From Pseudarthrobacter sp. NamE2 (lineage in GTDB: Bacteria > Actinomycetota > Actinomycetes > Actinomycetales > Micrococcaceae), in the NCBI RefSeq assembly GCF_005796205.1, contig NZ_VAHN01000004.1, forward strand, positions 205,545 through 269,544: 64,000 bases of DNA. Reading direction: 5' to 3'. Made by a program: the position numbers and the translations under genes. Below are positions 34,787 to 43,994 of the stretch, in pieces; positions within the stretch are counted from its first letter, which is position 1, and each line of letters begins with the position of its first letter. The notes under the pieces are model-generated. The model had not been told where the DNA came from. It saw only the letters and a list, made by a program, of their open reading frames with translations, and ran no database searches.

Positions 34787-35617
34787 ATGACTCAGAATTC
34801 CACTGCAGAAAATTCAGCGAGCCACCATAAGGTACCCACGGAGGCTACCCAAGGAGTGGGACCCATCGAGTTCACTGTCAGCAATCGATACGATGCTGCA
34901 GTCATGATGGTAAGGCTTGCCCAGGAACGGGTTGGGCGGCACGTTCACCTTGCTAATGCGTATACAGTTGCTCTGGCCGACAAGTCGGCGAAGTACCGCG
35001 AGGTGCTTCGCGCGCCGGCTGTCAATTTCCCAGATGGCAAGCCTATAGCTTGGGTCTCGGCCATGAGTCGCCAATCACCGCGTTTAACGCAGGTCCGCGG
35101 TCCGCAACTTTTCCTGGACACCTTCGATGCTGGTCGTACTGCCGGATTGAAGCATTTCCTTTTGGGATCAACACCAGAGGTCCTCACGGCTCTTGAAAGT
35201 AATCTCAAAGCCAAGTTTCCCAACATCCTAATCGTAGGAACAGAGAGCCCGCCTTTTCGTCCACTCGTCGCCAAAGAAATTGATGAACAGGACAAACGTA
35301 TCCAGGAAACTGGCGCGCATATAGTTTGGGTTGGTCTGGGCACACCTAAGCAAGATTTTGAAGCGGAACGGTTGGCGCGAAAACTACCGGTTCTGGCCGT
35401 GGCGATTGGTGCTGCTTTCGACTTCGCTGCAGGAACGGTTCGTGAGGCTCCTGCTTGGATGACCCGGTGCGGTCTCGAATGGGTTTTCCGTTTGTGCTGC
35501 GAGCCGCGCAGGCTGTGGAAGCGATACCTCTTTGGCAACGCAAGGTTTCTTGCGTCTACCCTTCGCTGGTCAAGAGCTCGAAGGATGCGCGAACCACAAG
35601 GCGGTCAACGACAGTGA
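34787..35617 (+). CDS. WecG/TagA/CpsF family glycosyltransferase
   Basis: A 276-residue GT26-type transferase: HVHLANAYTVALADKS, the catalytic VNFPDGKPIAWVSAM (aspartate of the PDG), GSTPEVLTALESNL, and VWVGLGTPKQDFEAERLAR, ending with a basic membrane-binding segment. These enzymes add the second sugar to the lipid-linked primer. ATG 34787 is chosen with GGGGGCC upstream; ATG 34745 is in frame but overlaps one of the 14-mer elements. First gene of the rightward run. Confidence 0.85.
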   Translation: MTQNSTAENSASHHKVPTEATQGVGPIEFTVSNRYDAAVMMVRLAQERVGRHVHLANAYTVALADKSAKYREVLRAPAVNFPDGKPIAWVSAMSRQSPRLTQVRGPQLFLDTFDAGRTAGLKHFLLGSTPEVLTALESNLKAKFPNILIVGTESPPFRPLVAKEIDEQDKRIQETGAHIVWVGLGTPKQDFEAERLARKLPVLAVAIGAAFDFAAGTVREAPAWMTRCGLEWVFRLCCEPRRLWKRYLFGNARFLASTLRWSRARRMREPQGGQRQ

Positions 35618-36750
35618 AAGTAGCTTTGGTGCACAGCTACTACTCAAGCCGCCAACCAAGCGGTGAAAATGTCGTTGTGGATGCTCAGGCAGCTGCCCTC
35701 CGCGCCCATGGAGTGGACGTCCGCGTTGTAGCAGCCAGAACTGATGATTTGGAAAAACGTACCGGATACAAACTAGCCTCCGCCGTCAACGTGTCGTTGG
35801 GACGTGGGTTGTCGCCAATCGAAGAGTTGCAAAGATTTGGACCCGACGTCGTTCACGTCCATAATCTTTTCCCAAACTGGGGGACTAGTTGGCTAACAGA
35901 TTGGCGTGGACCGATGGTAACTACAGTCCACAATTTTCGTCCTGTCTGCGCCGCTGGAACTTTATTTCTGGACGGCAAAGTCTGTACTCGTTGCCCTGAC
36001 AGCTCTTCATTGAAAGCTGTGACCAATGCCTGCTATCGCGAATCTAAGATTGCCAGCGTGCCCCTTGCGATCCGAAACCGGAAGGGCGTGGCCGGTGATC
36101 GGCTACTTTCTCGCGCGGACCGTGTCATCCTCTTATCCCCTCGCGCGCAACACATGTATCACAGCTTTGGGCTGCCACCCGATAAAACCGAGATAATCCC
36201 TAATTTTGTCTCAGATTCCGGCTTTCAACCGTGGATGCAACCCGGTGTCGATTGGGTTTATGTTGGCCGGCTAACTGCCGAAAAGGGAATCACGAAACTG
36301 CTGCGGCATTGGCCTGATAATGTGAATCTCCGAGTTTATGGCGATGGACCGTTGCGACAAGAGGTCGAGGCACTCAGTCGGTCTAACGTCCGATACTTGG
36401 GGCAGATTTCTCACAATGAGGTCCCAAGAGTTCTTGCGGAATCTCGTGGGCTGGTCTTTCCAAGCGAATGGGCTGAAGGTTTGCCGATGATTTACGCCGA
36501 AGCGTTAGCTAGTGGCCGACTGGTCGTGGCGAAGAGTGGAAATAGCGCAGCTGATGACATTTCACTTCATAACGTCGGGCAGGTGTTCCACTCCTGGAAT
36601 GACATTGGTGCCGCTCTTGAACACGTGTGCAATCGCGAAGCTGAAATCGGCCTCAGGGCTCGAGCGCACTTCGAAAGCTCGTATAGCCGTCATATCTGGC
36701 TTGCAAAAACAATGGACCTTTACCGATCCGTTTCAAGTATGAGGATTTGA
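35614..36750 (+). CDS. group 4 (GT-B) glycosyltransferase
   Basis: A 378-residue enzyme starting VKVALVHSYYSSRQPSGENV, with DVVHVHNLFPNWG and the GT4 donor-site region VDWVYVGRLTAEKGITKLL and FPSEWAEGLPMIYAEALASG. GTG 35614 overlaps the previous stop (GTGA). It retains the E-x7-E motif of retaining GT4 enzymes (EGLPMIYAEAL). Sugar and linkage cannot be predicted. Codon use is AT-richer than the flanks. Confidence 0.85.
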   Translation: MKVALVHSYYSSRQPSGENVVVDAQAAALRAHGVDVRVVAARTDDLEKRTGYKLASAVNVSLGRGLSPIEELQRFGPDVVHVHNLFPNWGTSWLTDWRGPMVTTVHNFRPVCAAGTLFLDGKVCTRCPDSSSLKAVTNACYRESKIASVPLAIRNRKGVAGDRLLSRADRVILLSPRAQHMYHSFGLPPDKTEIIPNFVSDSGFQPWMQPGVDWVYVGRLTAEKGITKLLRHWPDNVNLRVYGDGPLRQEVEALSRSNVRYLGQISHNEVPRVLAESRGLVFPSEWAEGLPMIYAEALASGRLVVAKSGNSAADDISLHNVGQVFHSWNDIGAALEHVCNREAEIGLRARAHFESSYSRHIWLAKTMDLYRSVSSMRI

Positions 36751-36752
36751 TT

Positions 36753-37883
36753 ATGGCGAAAGTGGTGATTCTCCAAGAATATGTACCCCAGTACCGCGTA
36801 CCTTTTTTTGAGAGTCTTCACCGTGAGGCGAAAACTCACGGTATCGATGTAAGGGTTGCTTACGGATCAGCAGGAGCGAACCAGGCTACCCGTAAAGATG
36901 CTGGCGAAATTTCCTGCGGCACCCCGATTGCTCAGAAAGAATGGAACTTTGCCGGTCGCCGGCTAGTAGTTCGAGACACCTCTGCGGCCACAGCCGGTGC
37001 TGACTTGATTATATTGGAGCAGGCAAGGCGGAATTTGGATGCGTACAAGCTCTTGACTGTGAAGTCATCCGGTCGGCCTATCGTTGCCCTGTGGGGACAC
37101 GGCAGGGACTATACGCAGCGTACCTCTGGCATTGATCGAGCCCTTTCGCGGTGGTTGACGTCCCGAGCTGACTGGTTCTTTGCGTACACCAACGGAGGAT
37201 TAGCGTCAGTTGTAGCGGATAAATTTCCTAGCAATAAAGTCACCGTTGTTCAGAACTCTATCGACACGTCGTCGCTGCGAGCCAGTGTTAAAAGCGTAAG
37301 CAAAAAGTCCCTTTCAGACTTTTCCGAGCGTCTTGGCCTCAAGGGCAAGACTGCGCTTTTCATCGGTGGTCTGGACTCCTCGAAGAGACTCGAATTCCTG
37401 ATTGCAGCGGCACAGGTTGCCCAAGTTTTGGACGCTGACTTTCGATTGCTTATTGCAGGCTCAGGGCCAGCACGTCTTCAGGTTGAGGAATGGAGTCAGC
37501 GCTTTCCCTGGATAACGTATTTAGGAGGGGTGTCTGGCTATGAGAAAGCCCAGGCGATGGCTGCGTCTCAAATATTGGCGATGCCAGGGAGAGTAGGCTT
37601 GGTTGCGGTGGATAGTTTCGCCGCTGAACTTCCTATTGTCACGACAGACTGGCCCCTACACGCACCCGAATTCGAGTATCTCACCAACGGCAAAAATGCC
37701 ATTGTCACTTCAGACGATGAGTCAACTTACGCAGCCACGATGATCGAAGCCATGAGCAACTCGCAGATGTTGACAGCCTTAAAGGCAGGTGCTTCTCGTG
37801 ATGCGGAGACTTACACACTTCAGTCGATGGTTTCACGATTCTTCGCAGGAATAGTAAGTGCTTTGGCGGTGAGGAATTCGTGA
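36753..37883 (+). CDS. GT-B fold glycosyltransferase
   Basis: A 376-residue protein: VVILQEYVPQYRVPFFESLH at the start, GRDYTQRTSGIDRALSRWL, and a C-terminal donor domain TALFIGGLDSSKRLEFLIAA with AMPGRVGLVAVDSFAAELPI. The pattern is of a GT4-like transferase with a degenerate E-x7-E region. ATG 36753 follows the previous stop closely. Neighbours on both sides are glycosyltransferases in the same run. Confidence 0.8.
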   Translation: MAKVVILQEYVPQYRVPFFESLHREAKTHGIDVRVAYGSAGANQATRKDAGEISCGTPIAQKEWNFAGRRLVVRDTSAATAGADLIILEQARRNLDAYKLLTVKSSGRPIVALWGHGRDYTQRTSGIDRALSRWLTSRADWFFAYTNGGLASVVADKFPSNKVTVVQNSIDTSSLRASVKSVSKKSLSDFSERLGLKGKTALFIGGLDSSKRLEFLIAAAQVAQVLDADFRLLIAGSGPARLQVEEWSQRFPWITYLGGVSGYEKAQAMAASQILAMPGRVGLVAVDSFAAELPIVTTDWPLHAPEFEYLTNGKNAIVTSDDESTYAATMIEAMSNSQMLTALKAGASRDAETYTLQSMVSRFFAGIVSALAVRNS

Positions 37884-38737
37884 AGTTGCATATGATAATG
37901 GCTTGCCACAATCGCCGTGAGATGACAGTGGAATGCATCCGAAAGGCGCACAACGCCATCTCACTTTCTGGTGCTGATGCTTCCTTCACCGTCTATGACG
38001 ACGGATCAACCGATGGTACATATGAGGCATTGGTGGCCCTGGGCCTACCCATTCAAATTCTTCGTGGCGACGGGTCAGCCTTTTGGGCTCGGGGCATGGC
38101 CATAGCCGAGGATACAGTCTTAAAACAGTCGGCTGGCGAGCCCGATGAATTCATAGTTTGGTTGAACGATGACGTCGTTCTTGACGAAAACGCCTTCAGT
38201 TCCTTGTCCAAGACATTGGAATCTTTTCCAGGTTCCGTTGTGGTTGGCGCGATGCGTGACCCGATCGACGGAAGCATTACGTATTCAGGGATGCGTAGAG
38301 CAGGGCTTCACCCTTTGAGGTTTGACTTGGTCATTCCAACTCAAGAAGCACAGTGTGTCGAAGTTTTCAATGGAAATCTCGTAGTTGTCCCTGTTGCGGT
38401 GGCGAAAGCCCTTGGTGGCATCGACGGTGGCTTTTCACATGCGTTAGCGGACATTGATTATGGCCTTCGTTGTAGCCGAAGCAACATACCGGTTATCCTA
38501 GGTCCTTCGTCTTATGGCGCCTGTAGCCGCAATAAGCCTTCTCTTTCGCGCGGTCTCAGCAAGGATTGGGCTGACTTTTTGGGCCCAAAAGGTGGTGGTA
38601 ATTATGCGTCCTTGCGCCGTATTTTGCAAAAGAGTCACCACATCACTTGGCCATTCATAATCGTAGTGACCTATGGGGTGTGGTGGGTTCGACAACTGTC
38701 GGGATTCCGACGACGACGAAAGATCATGATTGGATGA
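37880..38737 (+). CDS. group 2 (GT-A) glycosyltransferase
   Basis: A 285-residue enzyme: MIMACHNRREMTVECIRKAH, FTVYDDGSTDGTYEAL, FIVWLNDDVVLDENAF as the DxD-like metal site, and ADIDYGLRCSRSN. It ends with a hydrophobic/basic segment for membrane contact. GTG 37880 overlaps the preceding stop. Similar GT2 proteins resemble rhamnosyltransferases, but the sugar is uncertain. Confidence 0.85.
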   Translation: MKLHMIMACHNRREMTVECIRKAHNAISLSGADASFTVYDDGSTDGTYEALVALGLPIQILRGDGSAFWARGMAIAEDTVLKQSAGEPDEFIVWLNDDVVLDENAFSSLSKTLESFPGSVVVGAMRDPIDGSITYSGMRRAGLHPLRFDLVIPTQEAQCVEVFNGNLVVVPVAVAKALGGIDGGFSHALADIDYGLRCSRSNIPVILGPSSYGACSRNKPSLSRGLSKDWADFLGPKGGGNYASLRRILQKSHHITWPFIIVVTYGVWWVRQLSGFRRRRKIMIG

Positions 38738-40062
38738 CCAGCATCTGGATGGTCTTCCTTGCAACGGCGGCGATTACAGCCTTCGTTCTGTTTACAGCCG
38801 TATTGAAACGCTGGCCCTCGGTTGGCGCCTTTTCGGTTACTCTCAACCTTGTCGTCGCTTGGGAGATCCCTAATCCGCCTGCTTTAGCCAACATCGGCGG
38901 CACCAGCGTTTACTACCTGGATGTCTTGTCCGTAGCGGCACTTGCGATAGCGCTGCTGCAGTCCTCTTCATTAGCTCAAAACTTAAGATCTGCCTTTTGG
39001 CCGTGGATTGGACTTGGCTTCTTACTGCTAGTTTCCCTGACTACAGGACTTTTGGAGAACGACTTCGGCAAGACTGTCAATGAATTCAGGTCATTCTTTC
39101 ATCCCTATGCAACAACGACTTGGGCGATGTCACTCGCTTGGAATCGTGCAGCGGCGGAGAGTCTCATCAGGAAGCTGACTATGACACTCGGCTGGTTCCT
39201 CACAGTCGTAGCTGGTTATCACTTAGCCCGCTACGGTCTAGGATCAGCTTCGGGATTCGTTGATGCTGCAAGTGGTATCGAACAAACCACGCGACCACTT
39301 GTTTCTAGCCAGGCCTTGATAGTGCTGCTTTGCTCGGTTCTGTGCTTTTGGTATTGGAGGCAAAGCCGGCGCAGAATCTGGTTTATAAGTGCGCTAATCT
39401 TTCTGCTGGTAGTCGTGGTGAGCCAGCAACGAACAGTGTGGGCCGTTGGGCTTGCCTCCGTGGCTGTAATCTTTCTCTTCGCTCGAGCAGGCACTAAGGG
39501 AATTATCGCTCTGTTCGTGTTCCTCTCGGCCTGGGCCGTCGGGATTTTGTTGACAGGGCAGTTTATCCCGCAAGTCCTTGCAGAACTTAGCAATTCGGCC
39601 ACTGATTCTGGAACTTATGATGCCAGGGTTAGAAGCTGGACAAACCTCATCAATCAATCTATCAGTAGCGGGCTGTCAAATATCCTGTTCGGCCAGGCGA
39701 TGGGTGTCGGGTTCGGTAGATTCGAGGGCGCAGGGCGATGGGTTGAGTTTGCACCGCACAACTGGTATGTGACTTTATACCTTCGTATAGGGATCATAGG
39801 TCTATCAATGATGGCCGTGTTCCTTCTCGTCGTTCTAGCGAGGCTTTTGCGATACAGGGAGAATATGGCCGCTCTAGCAGTTGTATCGGCCGTGATCGTG
39901 TATGGATGGAGCTATTCGTGGCCCTGGTACATCAGTCTATTTTTCGCTTGGGCGGTCTCGGCAATTCGAACTCCTCAGCTTGACGAGGTACCTATGATCA
40001 TGCCTAAAAGGCATCTAGAATTTGGTATGTCCTTCACAAAAGAGAAGAGGCCTAATCATTGA
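38734..40062 (+). CDS. Wzy-like O-antigen/polysaccharide polymerase
   Basis: A 442-residue membrane protein with roughly 10-12 helices and a large external loop around residues 300-340 (DSGTYDARVRSWTNLINQSI ...). VSQQRTVWAVGLASVAVIFL resembles the RT.W motif region of O-antigen ligase/polymerase proteins, and FAPHNWYVTLYLRIGIIGL is the usual HN..L..... pattern. It would join repeat units on the outer membrane face. ATG 38734 overlaps the preceding stop. Confidence 0.8.
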   Translation: MTSIWMVFLATAAITAFVLFTAVLKRWPSVGAFSVTLNLVVAWEIPNPPALANIGGTSVYYLDVLSVAALAIALLQSSSLAQNLRSAFWPWIGLGFLLLVSLTTGLLENDFGKTVNEFRSFFHPYATTTWAMSLAWNRAAAESLIRKLTMTLGWFLTVVAGYHLARYGLGSASGFVDAASGIEQTTRPLVSSQALIVLLCSVLCFWYWRQSRRRIWFISALIFLLVVVVSQQRTVWAVGLASVAVIFLFARAGTKGIIALFVFLSAWAVGILLTGQFIPQVLAELSNSATDSGTYDARVRSWTNLINQSISSGLSNILFGQAMGVGFGRFEGAGRWVEFAPHNWYVTLYLRIGIIGLSMMAVFLLVVLARLLRYRENMAALAVVSAVIVYGWSYSWPWYISLFFAWAVSAIRTPQLDEVPMIMPKRHLEFGMSFTKEKRPNH

Positions 40063-41168
40063 GCATACACGTTTTGCATATCATGGGTCCGCTAAGACCA
40101 AGCGGAATGGAAAAGATGCTCGTCACCGCCGCCGGCTATTTCTTACGCGAAGGTGTCACTTCCACAATACTTGGACAGGGCGACAACCACCCATTTGCAT
40201 CGGATCTTCGCAACGCTGGCTACGATGTTAGGACCTTTCCCTTTCGAGTAGGTTCAAAGGCGGGAGTACGTGAACTAAGAAGTTTAGTCAGGGAACTTGG
40301 TGTGGATGTGATCCACGTTCACACTGAAGGCGACTACCTCCGTACCGCCTTTGCCTGTTGGAGAGCCATGGGCCGAAGTAGGGCGCTGATCCGTACAATT
40401 CACAACGTTTTCCAAGCTACTGGAAGATGGCGAATTACGCGACTTATCCAGGCGCAGATCGCTGACCGTATGATGCATGTTCTTGTGGCGCCCTCACCCG
40501 AAGTTTCTGCTAATGAGAAAAAGCTTTTTCGCCGCGTTGAGACGATATACAACTGGGTCGATGATGCCTTTTTTCAGATTCGCGATCGCCGGTCGGAACT
40601 AATGAATGGACGCAAGGTAGATGCAGTTGCGGTTATTGTGGGAAATTGCTCAGAGATAAAGCAGCATGAATTAGCGTTACATGCATTGGCTGGGACGCAG
40701 CACAAACTGATTCACTTGGGAAATGAGAGTAACGCCAGCGAAGAAGAGCTGAGACTTCTGCAAGTTTTTGATCACGAGGACCGTTTGACTTGCAGGGGGG
40801 TCGAGTCGCCAACCGATGCTCTCCTCTTGGGCTCATACTTCATGATGCCAAGCCGACATGAAGGGATGGGCGTGGCGTTGGCTGAAGCGCTGGTTGTGGG
40901 TCTACCTTGCCTTGTGAATGACGTGCCCGGCCTTCGTTGGGCACGATCGATTGAAGGTGTTGAAATGGTTGCGGACGACCAGGATGCATGGTTCACCGCC
41001 GTTCGCGCAGTGCCTCGCGATTACCAGAGACGAACCAATCTGAACATTGACTTTTCCGCATCCAGGGGCAGTCACGAGTACGCCGTAATTTATAGAGAGG
41101 TGGCGGCTCAACGACGTTCGCGCCTTGGAGACAGGTCAAAGGAGAAGTTCGGTGCTGCGATGGATTAG
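40059..41168 (+). CDS. group 4 glycosyltransferase
   Basis: A 369-residue GT-B enzyme: VLHIMGPLRPSGMEKMLVTA, VDVIHVHTEGDYLRTAF and the C-terminal MMPSRHEGMGVALAEALVVG, which contains the donor-binding E...E pattern. TTG 40059 overlaps the previous stop, with AGAAGAGG about 10 nt upstream. It lies in the middle of the rightward run. Confidence 0.82.
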   Translation: MSIHVLHIMGPLRPSGMEKMLVTAAGYFLREGVTSTILGQGDNHPFASDLRNAGYDVRTFPFRVGSKAGVRELRSLVRELGVDVIHVHTEGDYLRTAFACWRAMGRSRALIRTIHNVFQATGRWRITRLIQAQIADRMMHVLVAPSPEVSANEKKLFRRVETIYNWVDDAFFQIRDRRSELMNGRKVDAVAVIVGNCSEIKQHELALHALAGTQHKLIHLGNESNASEEELRLLQVFDHEDRLTCRGVESPTDALLLGSYFMMPSRHEGMGVALAEALVVGLPCLVNDVPGLRWARSIEGVEMVADDQDAWFTAVRAVPRDYQRRTNLNIDFSASRGSHEYAVIYREVAAQRRSRLGDRSKEKFGAAMD

Positions 41169-41697
41169 GTACAGGCGCAGATTACGTGCCACGTCGATGG
41201 ACAACGTTGAAGTTGGTGCAGGCTTTAGAGCCGGCCCGAACACAATCATGTGGGCACCAAGGAACCTCACTGTTGGTAGAGATGTTCACCTCGGATCTAA
41301 CGTGCGGATAGAAGTTGATGGGACAATTGGCGACTCGGTCCTGGTTGCCAACTCCGCTGGAATAGTTGGTCGAAATGACCATGCAACGTCCGAAGTAGGC
41401 GTGCCAATCACCGAAACTGCCTGGGTGGGCCGAGCCCCTGACCGTTTGAGTCATCCCGTCGTCATTGGTTCTGATGTATGGATCGGCTATGGGGCCATCG
41501 TGCTTTCAGGCGTGTCGATTGGAGATAGTACAGTTATCGGTGCGGGCGCAGTAGTAACGCGCGATATTCCCGCCAATTCGATCGCAGTCGGCAGTCCCGC
41601 CCGTGTTATCGGCCACCGCTTCGACGCAGATTCTTTTGAAACCCACTGGGCTCTGCTTACAAAGTTGGGATATCGGCGGAGTTTTGAACGTTCCTAA
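41152..41697 (+). CDS. hexapeptide-repeat acyltransferase
   Basis: A 181-residue left-handed beta-helix acyltransferase (DapH/CysE/maa type). Imperfect hexapeptides run from VEVGAGFRAGPNTIMW to VVIGSDVWIGYGAIVLSGVS and STVIGAGAVVTRDIP, ending in AVGSPARVIG. GTG 41152 is chosen for the AAGGAG 7 nt upstream; it overlaps the previous gene by 17 bp. It probably O-acetylates a sugar of the repeat unit. Confidence 0.82.
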   Translation: MLRWIRYRRRLRATSMDNVEVGAGFRAGPNTIMWAPRNLTVGRDVHLGSNVRIEVDGTIGDSVLVANSAGIVGRNDHATSEVGVPITETAWVGRAPDRLSHPVVIGSDVWIGYGAIVLSGVSIGDSTVIGAGAVVTRDIPANSIAVGSPARVIGHRFDADSFETHWALLTKLGYRRSFERS

Positions 41698-41764
41698 TAT
41701 CTCCGTCTTTCGCTCCTGCAAGTTTGTCTGACTATTGATGTTTCAGTGAGAGGTCTTTCTGGGG

Positions 41765-42853
41765 ATGGTTAGCATCAGAATCCTATATGTGCCCAACGAG
41801 GCTGGCGATTTTCGACAGCTTGGTTTCCGCCGTCCGTTGGCTAACTTAGTCAAGGCAGGACTTATTGCGGAGGCGGATGTTTTCAGCCTGCAATGGCGTA
41901 TCCGGAACGGAGGAGACGCCGAGGAACATCGGCAGGATCTCATTAGCCGAATCCGGAGCTTCCGACCAAATGTCGTTCTGATGCAACATCTAGGGACCAC
42001 CGGTCTCAGGCACAAGCACTTTCACGCGATGCGGAAAGCTGCAGAATTTGAGTTTATCTATCACGAGGCCGACCCCTATAGCCGTTTCAAACATCCCTTG
42101 CCCGTATCGGCGCAAGCAGCCGGAAGGGCTGCTAATGTAACTTTCACGGTCGGCTCAGGCGTATTCGCCGATAACTTCCGCCGAGCAGGTTGCGCCGATG
42201 TTAGGTGGGCCCCGCACGTCTTTGAACCCGACCGTTATGAATATATGCCAGTGTCAAATGATCTCGTACGCGAGCACGATATTGTGGTTGTGGCGAATCG
42301 CAACTCTCCGCGTTTCAGAGGACACCCTAACTGGCGTGATCGCATAAAGTTTGTCGACCTGCTGCAGGATCGCTTCGGTGATCGGCTAGCAATTTATGGT
42401 CGTGGTTGGACCGGCGTAGGCGCCATGGGACCAGTGGAATTCTCAAAACAGCACGAGGTTATCCGTTCCGCCTGGGTAAGTGCTAACTGGGACCACTATG
42501 CGAAGGAGCCCAACTACTTCTCGAATCGCCTGCCTATTTCGCTTGCCTCGGGATCGATTCACGCAACTACATGGCACCCCGGTTATGATCGTTTGTTCCC
42601 CGGATCGACAAAGGCATTTCTAATCCATAATCGGTCGGGCCGCGGCTTGGTTGATGACATTCATCAGTATCTTTCCAAAACTTCCCCATATCAGCGCATT
42701 GAAGCAGGAATAAGCGCCCAGAAGTTCGCGTACCATGACTTTCGCCAGGATGACCAACTTGTGAAATTTCTTAATTACCGGTCTATACGCGTAGATCCTC
42801 GCGCAGCTTCTGAAGCTTGGGATCTCGAGGACGGTTCACTGACTGCCGTTTGA
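41765..42853 (+). CDS. CgeB-like glycosyltransferase
   Basis: A 362-residue protein: IRILYVPNEAGDFRQLGFRR, VVLMQHLGTTGLRHKHFHAM, and a C-terminal half with SANWDHYAKEPNYFSNRLPI and AGISAQKFAYHDFR. The layout resembles the CgeB/spore-maturation glycosyltransferase group, in which the C-terminal region carries the NR.xE-type donor site. Assignment is moderate. It stands 67 bp after the acyltransferase and has a weak ribosome site (GGGGATGG). Confidence 0.65.
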   Translation: MVSIRILYVPNEAGDFRQLGFRRPLANLVKAGLIAEADVFSLQWRIRNGGDAEEHRQDLISRIRSFRPNVVLMQHLGTTGLRHKHFHAMRKAAEFEFIYHEADPYSRFKHPLPVSAQAAGRAANVTFTVGSGVFADNFRRAGCADVRWAPHVFEPDRYEYMPVSNDLVREHDIVVVANRNSPRFRGHPNWRDRIKFVDLLQDRFGDRLAIYGRGWTGVGAMGPVEFSKQHEVIRSAWVSANWDHYAKEPNYFSNRLPISLASGSIHATTWHPGYDRLFPGSTKAFLIHNRSGRGLVDDIHQYLSKTSPYQRIEAGISAQKFAYHDFRQDDQLVKFLNYRSIRVDPRAASEAWDLEDGSLTAV

Positions 42854-42952
42854 GGGTTGGGTCGTGTACGCCATAGCGGGTATGTAACAGACTGAGTATT
42901 TATTGCACCCGTGAGCCAGATATCTTGACTAAGTAATTTTATAGGAAATCTA

Positions 42953-43945
42953 TTGCAAATAAGACCTTTTAGCACCGTGCCACTCCGAGCATCACTGCAT
43001 TATGCACGCTACCGTAATGCTCGCGACCAGCGGAATCTTGCCGTGCTGGAGAGGAAGTTTGGACCTTGGGCAACAACCTCGGCCGACTTGTCTCTTGGAA
43101 CAGCAGCCGCGAGAATTCACCCTTATCCTGGCTTAGGACATCAATTGGCTGGGTGGATATCGGGTTACTTATGGGCACGGGATTTGGGCCTTCAATATAC
43201 GGGTGGATTGCTAACACGCGACCCAGATGGATTGTTTGAGTTTGTGACGGGTTCCACAGTCACTGGGGGGACACACGTACGACTCACTTCTGTACTCGAC
43301 GAGCGCGACCCGCGGAGCGCTACGGTCCTTCGTGGCCAAGTACATAAAGCGCTGATTGAGGCTAAGGGCAAGCCCGTCAATTTTGAGTTCGCACTGGATC
43401 AGCCACGCTGGGACCAGACTCCAGCATCTACTGCCATTAGGGAGGCAGTCCTGAGTGGCTCTCATGGGACGATGCTCAAGGAGATTTCTATGACAAAATC
43501 GCCCTATATTGCTATGCATATTCGGCGTGGGGACGTGGACCCAGCCATGATGGGTGGTGCAACTGGACAATCTCGATGGATTGATGAGGAGTGGTACATC
43601 TCCCTACTCCGACGAATACGACGGAACGCTCAGTATGCCGGACTGCCGGTAAGAGTCTACGCGCTCGGAACACCGAGCGACTTTCCTCTTCTCTCGCGTG
43701 AAGGCGTTACTCTTTGCCTAAATCGAAATCGGGATATCGATTTCATTGAGCTTTGTGGCGCGAAAATACTTGTCGTAGCTCCTTCGTCTTTCAGCTTTAC
43801 CGCAGGACTCGCATCTCGGGGCGCTGTAATCGCCAAACATCCCTGGTGGCACCACGTACCTGACACGGGGGCATGGGTAAGAGCTGATTCAGAGGGACTG
43901 TTTAGCATGTCTGCCCTAGAGCGCGCTGTCGCTCAAACAAGCTGA
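42953..43945 (+). CDS. fucosyltransferase-like protein (HxRRGD motif)
   Basis: A 330-residue protein with YPGLGHQLAGWISGYLWARD near the start and the IAMHIRRGDVDPAM motif of GT11 and protein-O-fucosyltransferase-like enzymes, which bind GDP-fucose through the Arg-Arg-Gly-Asp segment. It continues YALGTPSDFP and SSFSFTAGLASRGAVIAKHP. With gmd and fcl in the same locus this is the best candidate to transfer L-fucose. TTG 42953 has AGGA 7 nt upstream. Divergence from canonical GT11 is substantial. Confidence 0.65.
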   Translation: MQIRPFSTVPLRASLHYARYRNARDQRNLAVLERKFGPWATTSADLSLGTAAARIHPYPGLGHQLAGWISGYLWARDLGLQYTGGLLTRDPDGLFEFVTGSTVTGGTHVRLTSVLDERDPRSATVLRGQVHKALIEAKGKPVNFEFALDQPRWDQTPASTAIREAVLSGSHGTMLKEISMTKSPYIAMHIRRGDVDPAMMGGATGQSRWIDEEWYISLLRRIRRNAQYAGLPVRVYALGTPSDFPLLSREGVTLCLNRNRDIDFIELCGAKILVVAPSSFSFTAGLASRGAVIAKHPWWHHVPDTGAWVRADSEGLFSMSALERAVAQTS

Positions 43946-43994
43946 ACGCTATGTGGGCAACTTACAAGCGCTGAAGACATCAGGACGATCAGAC

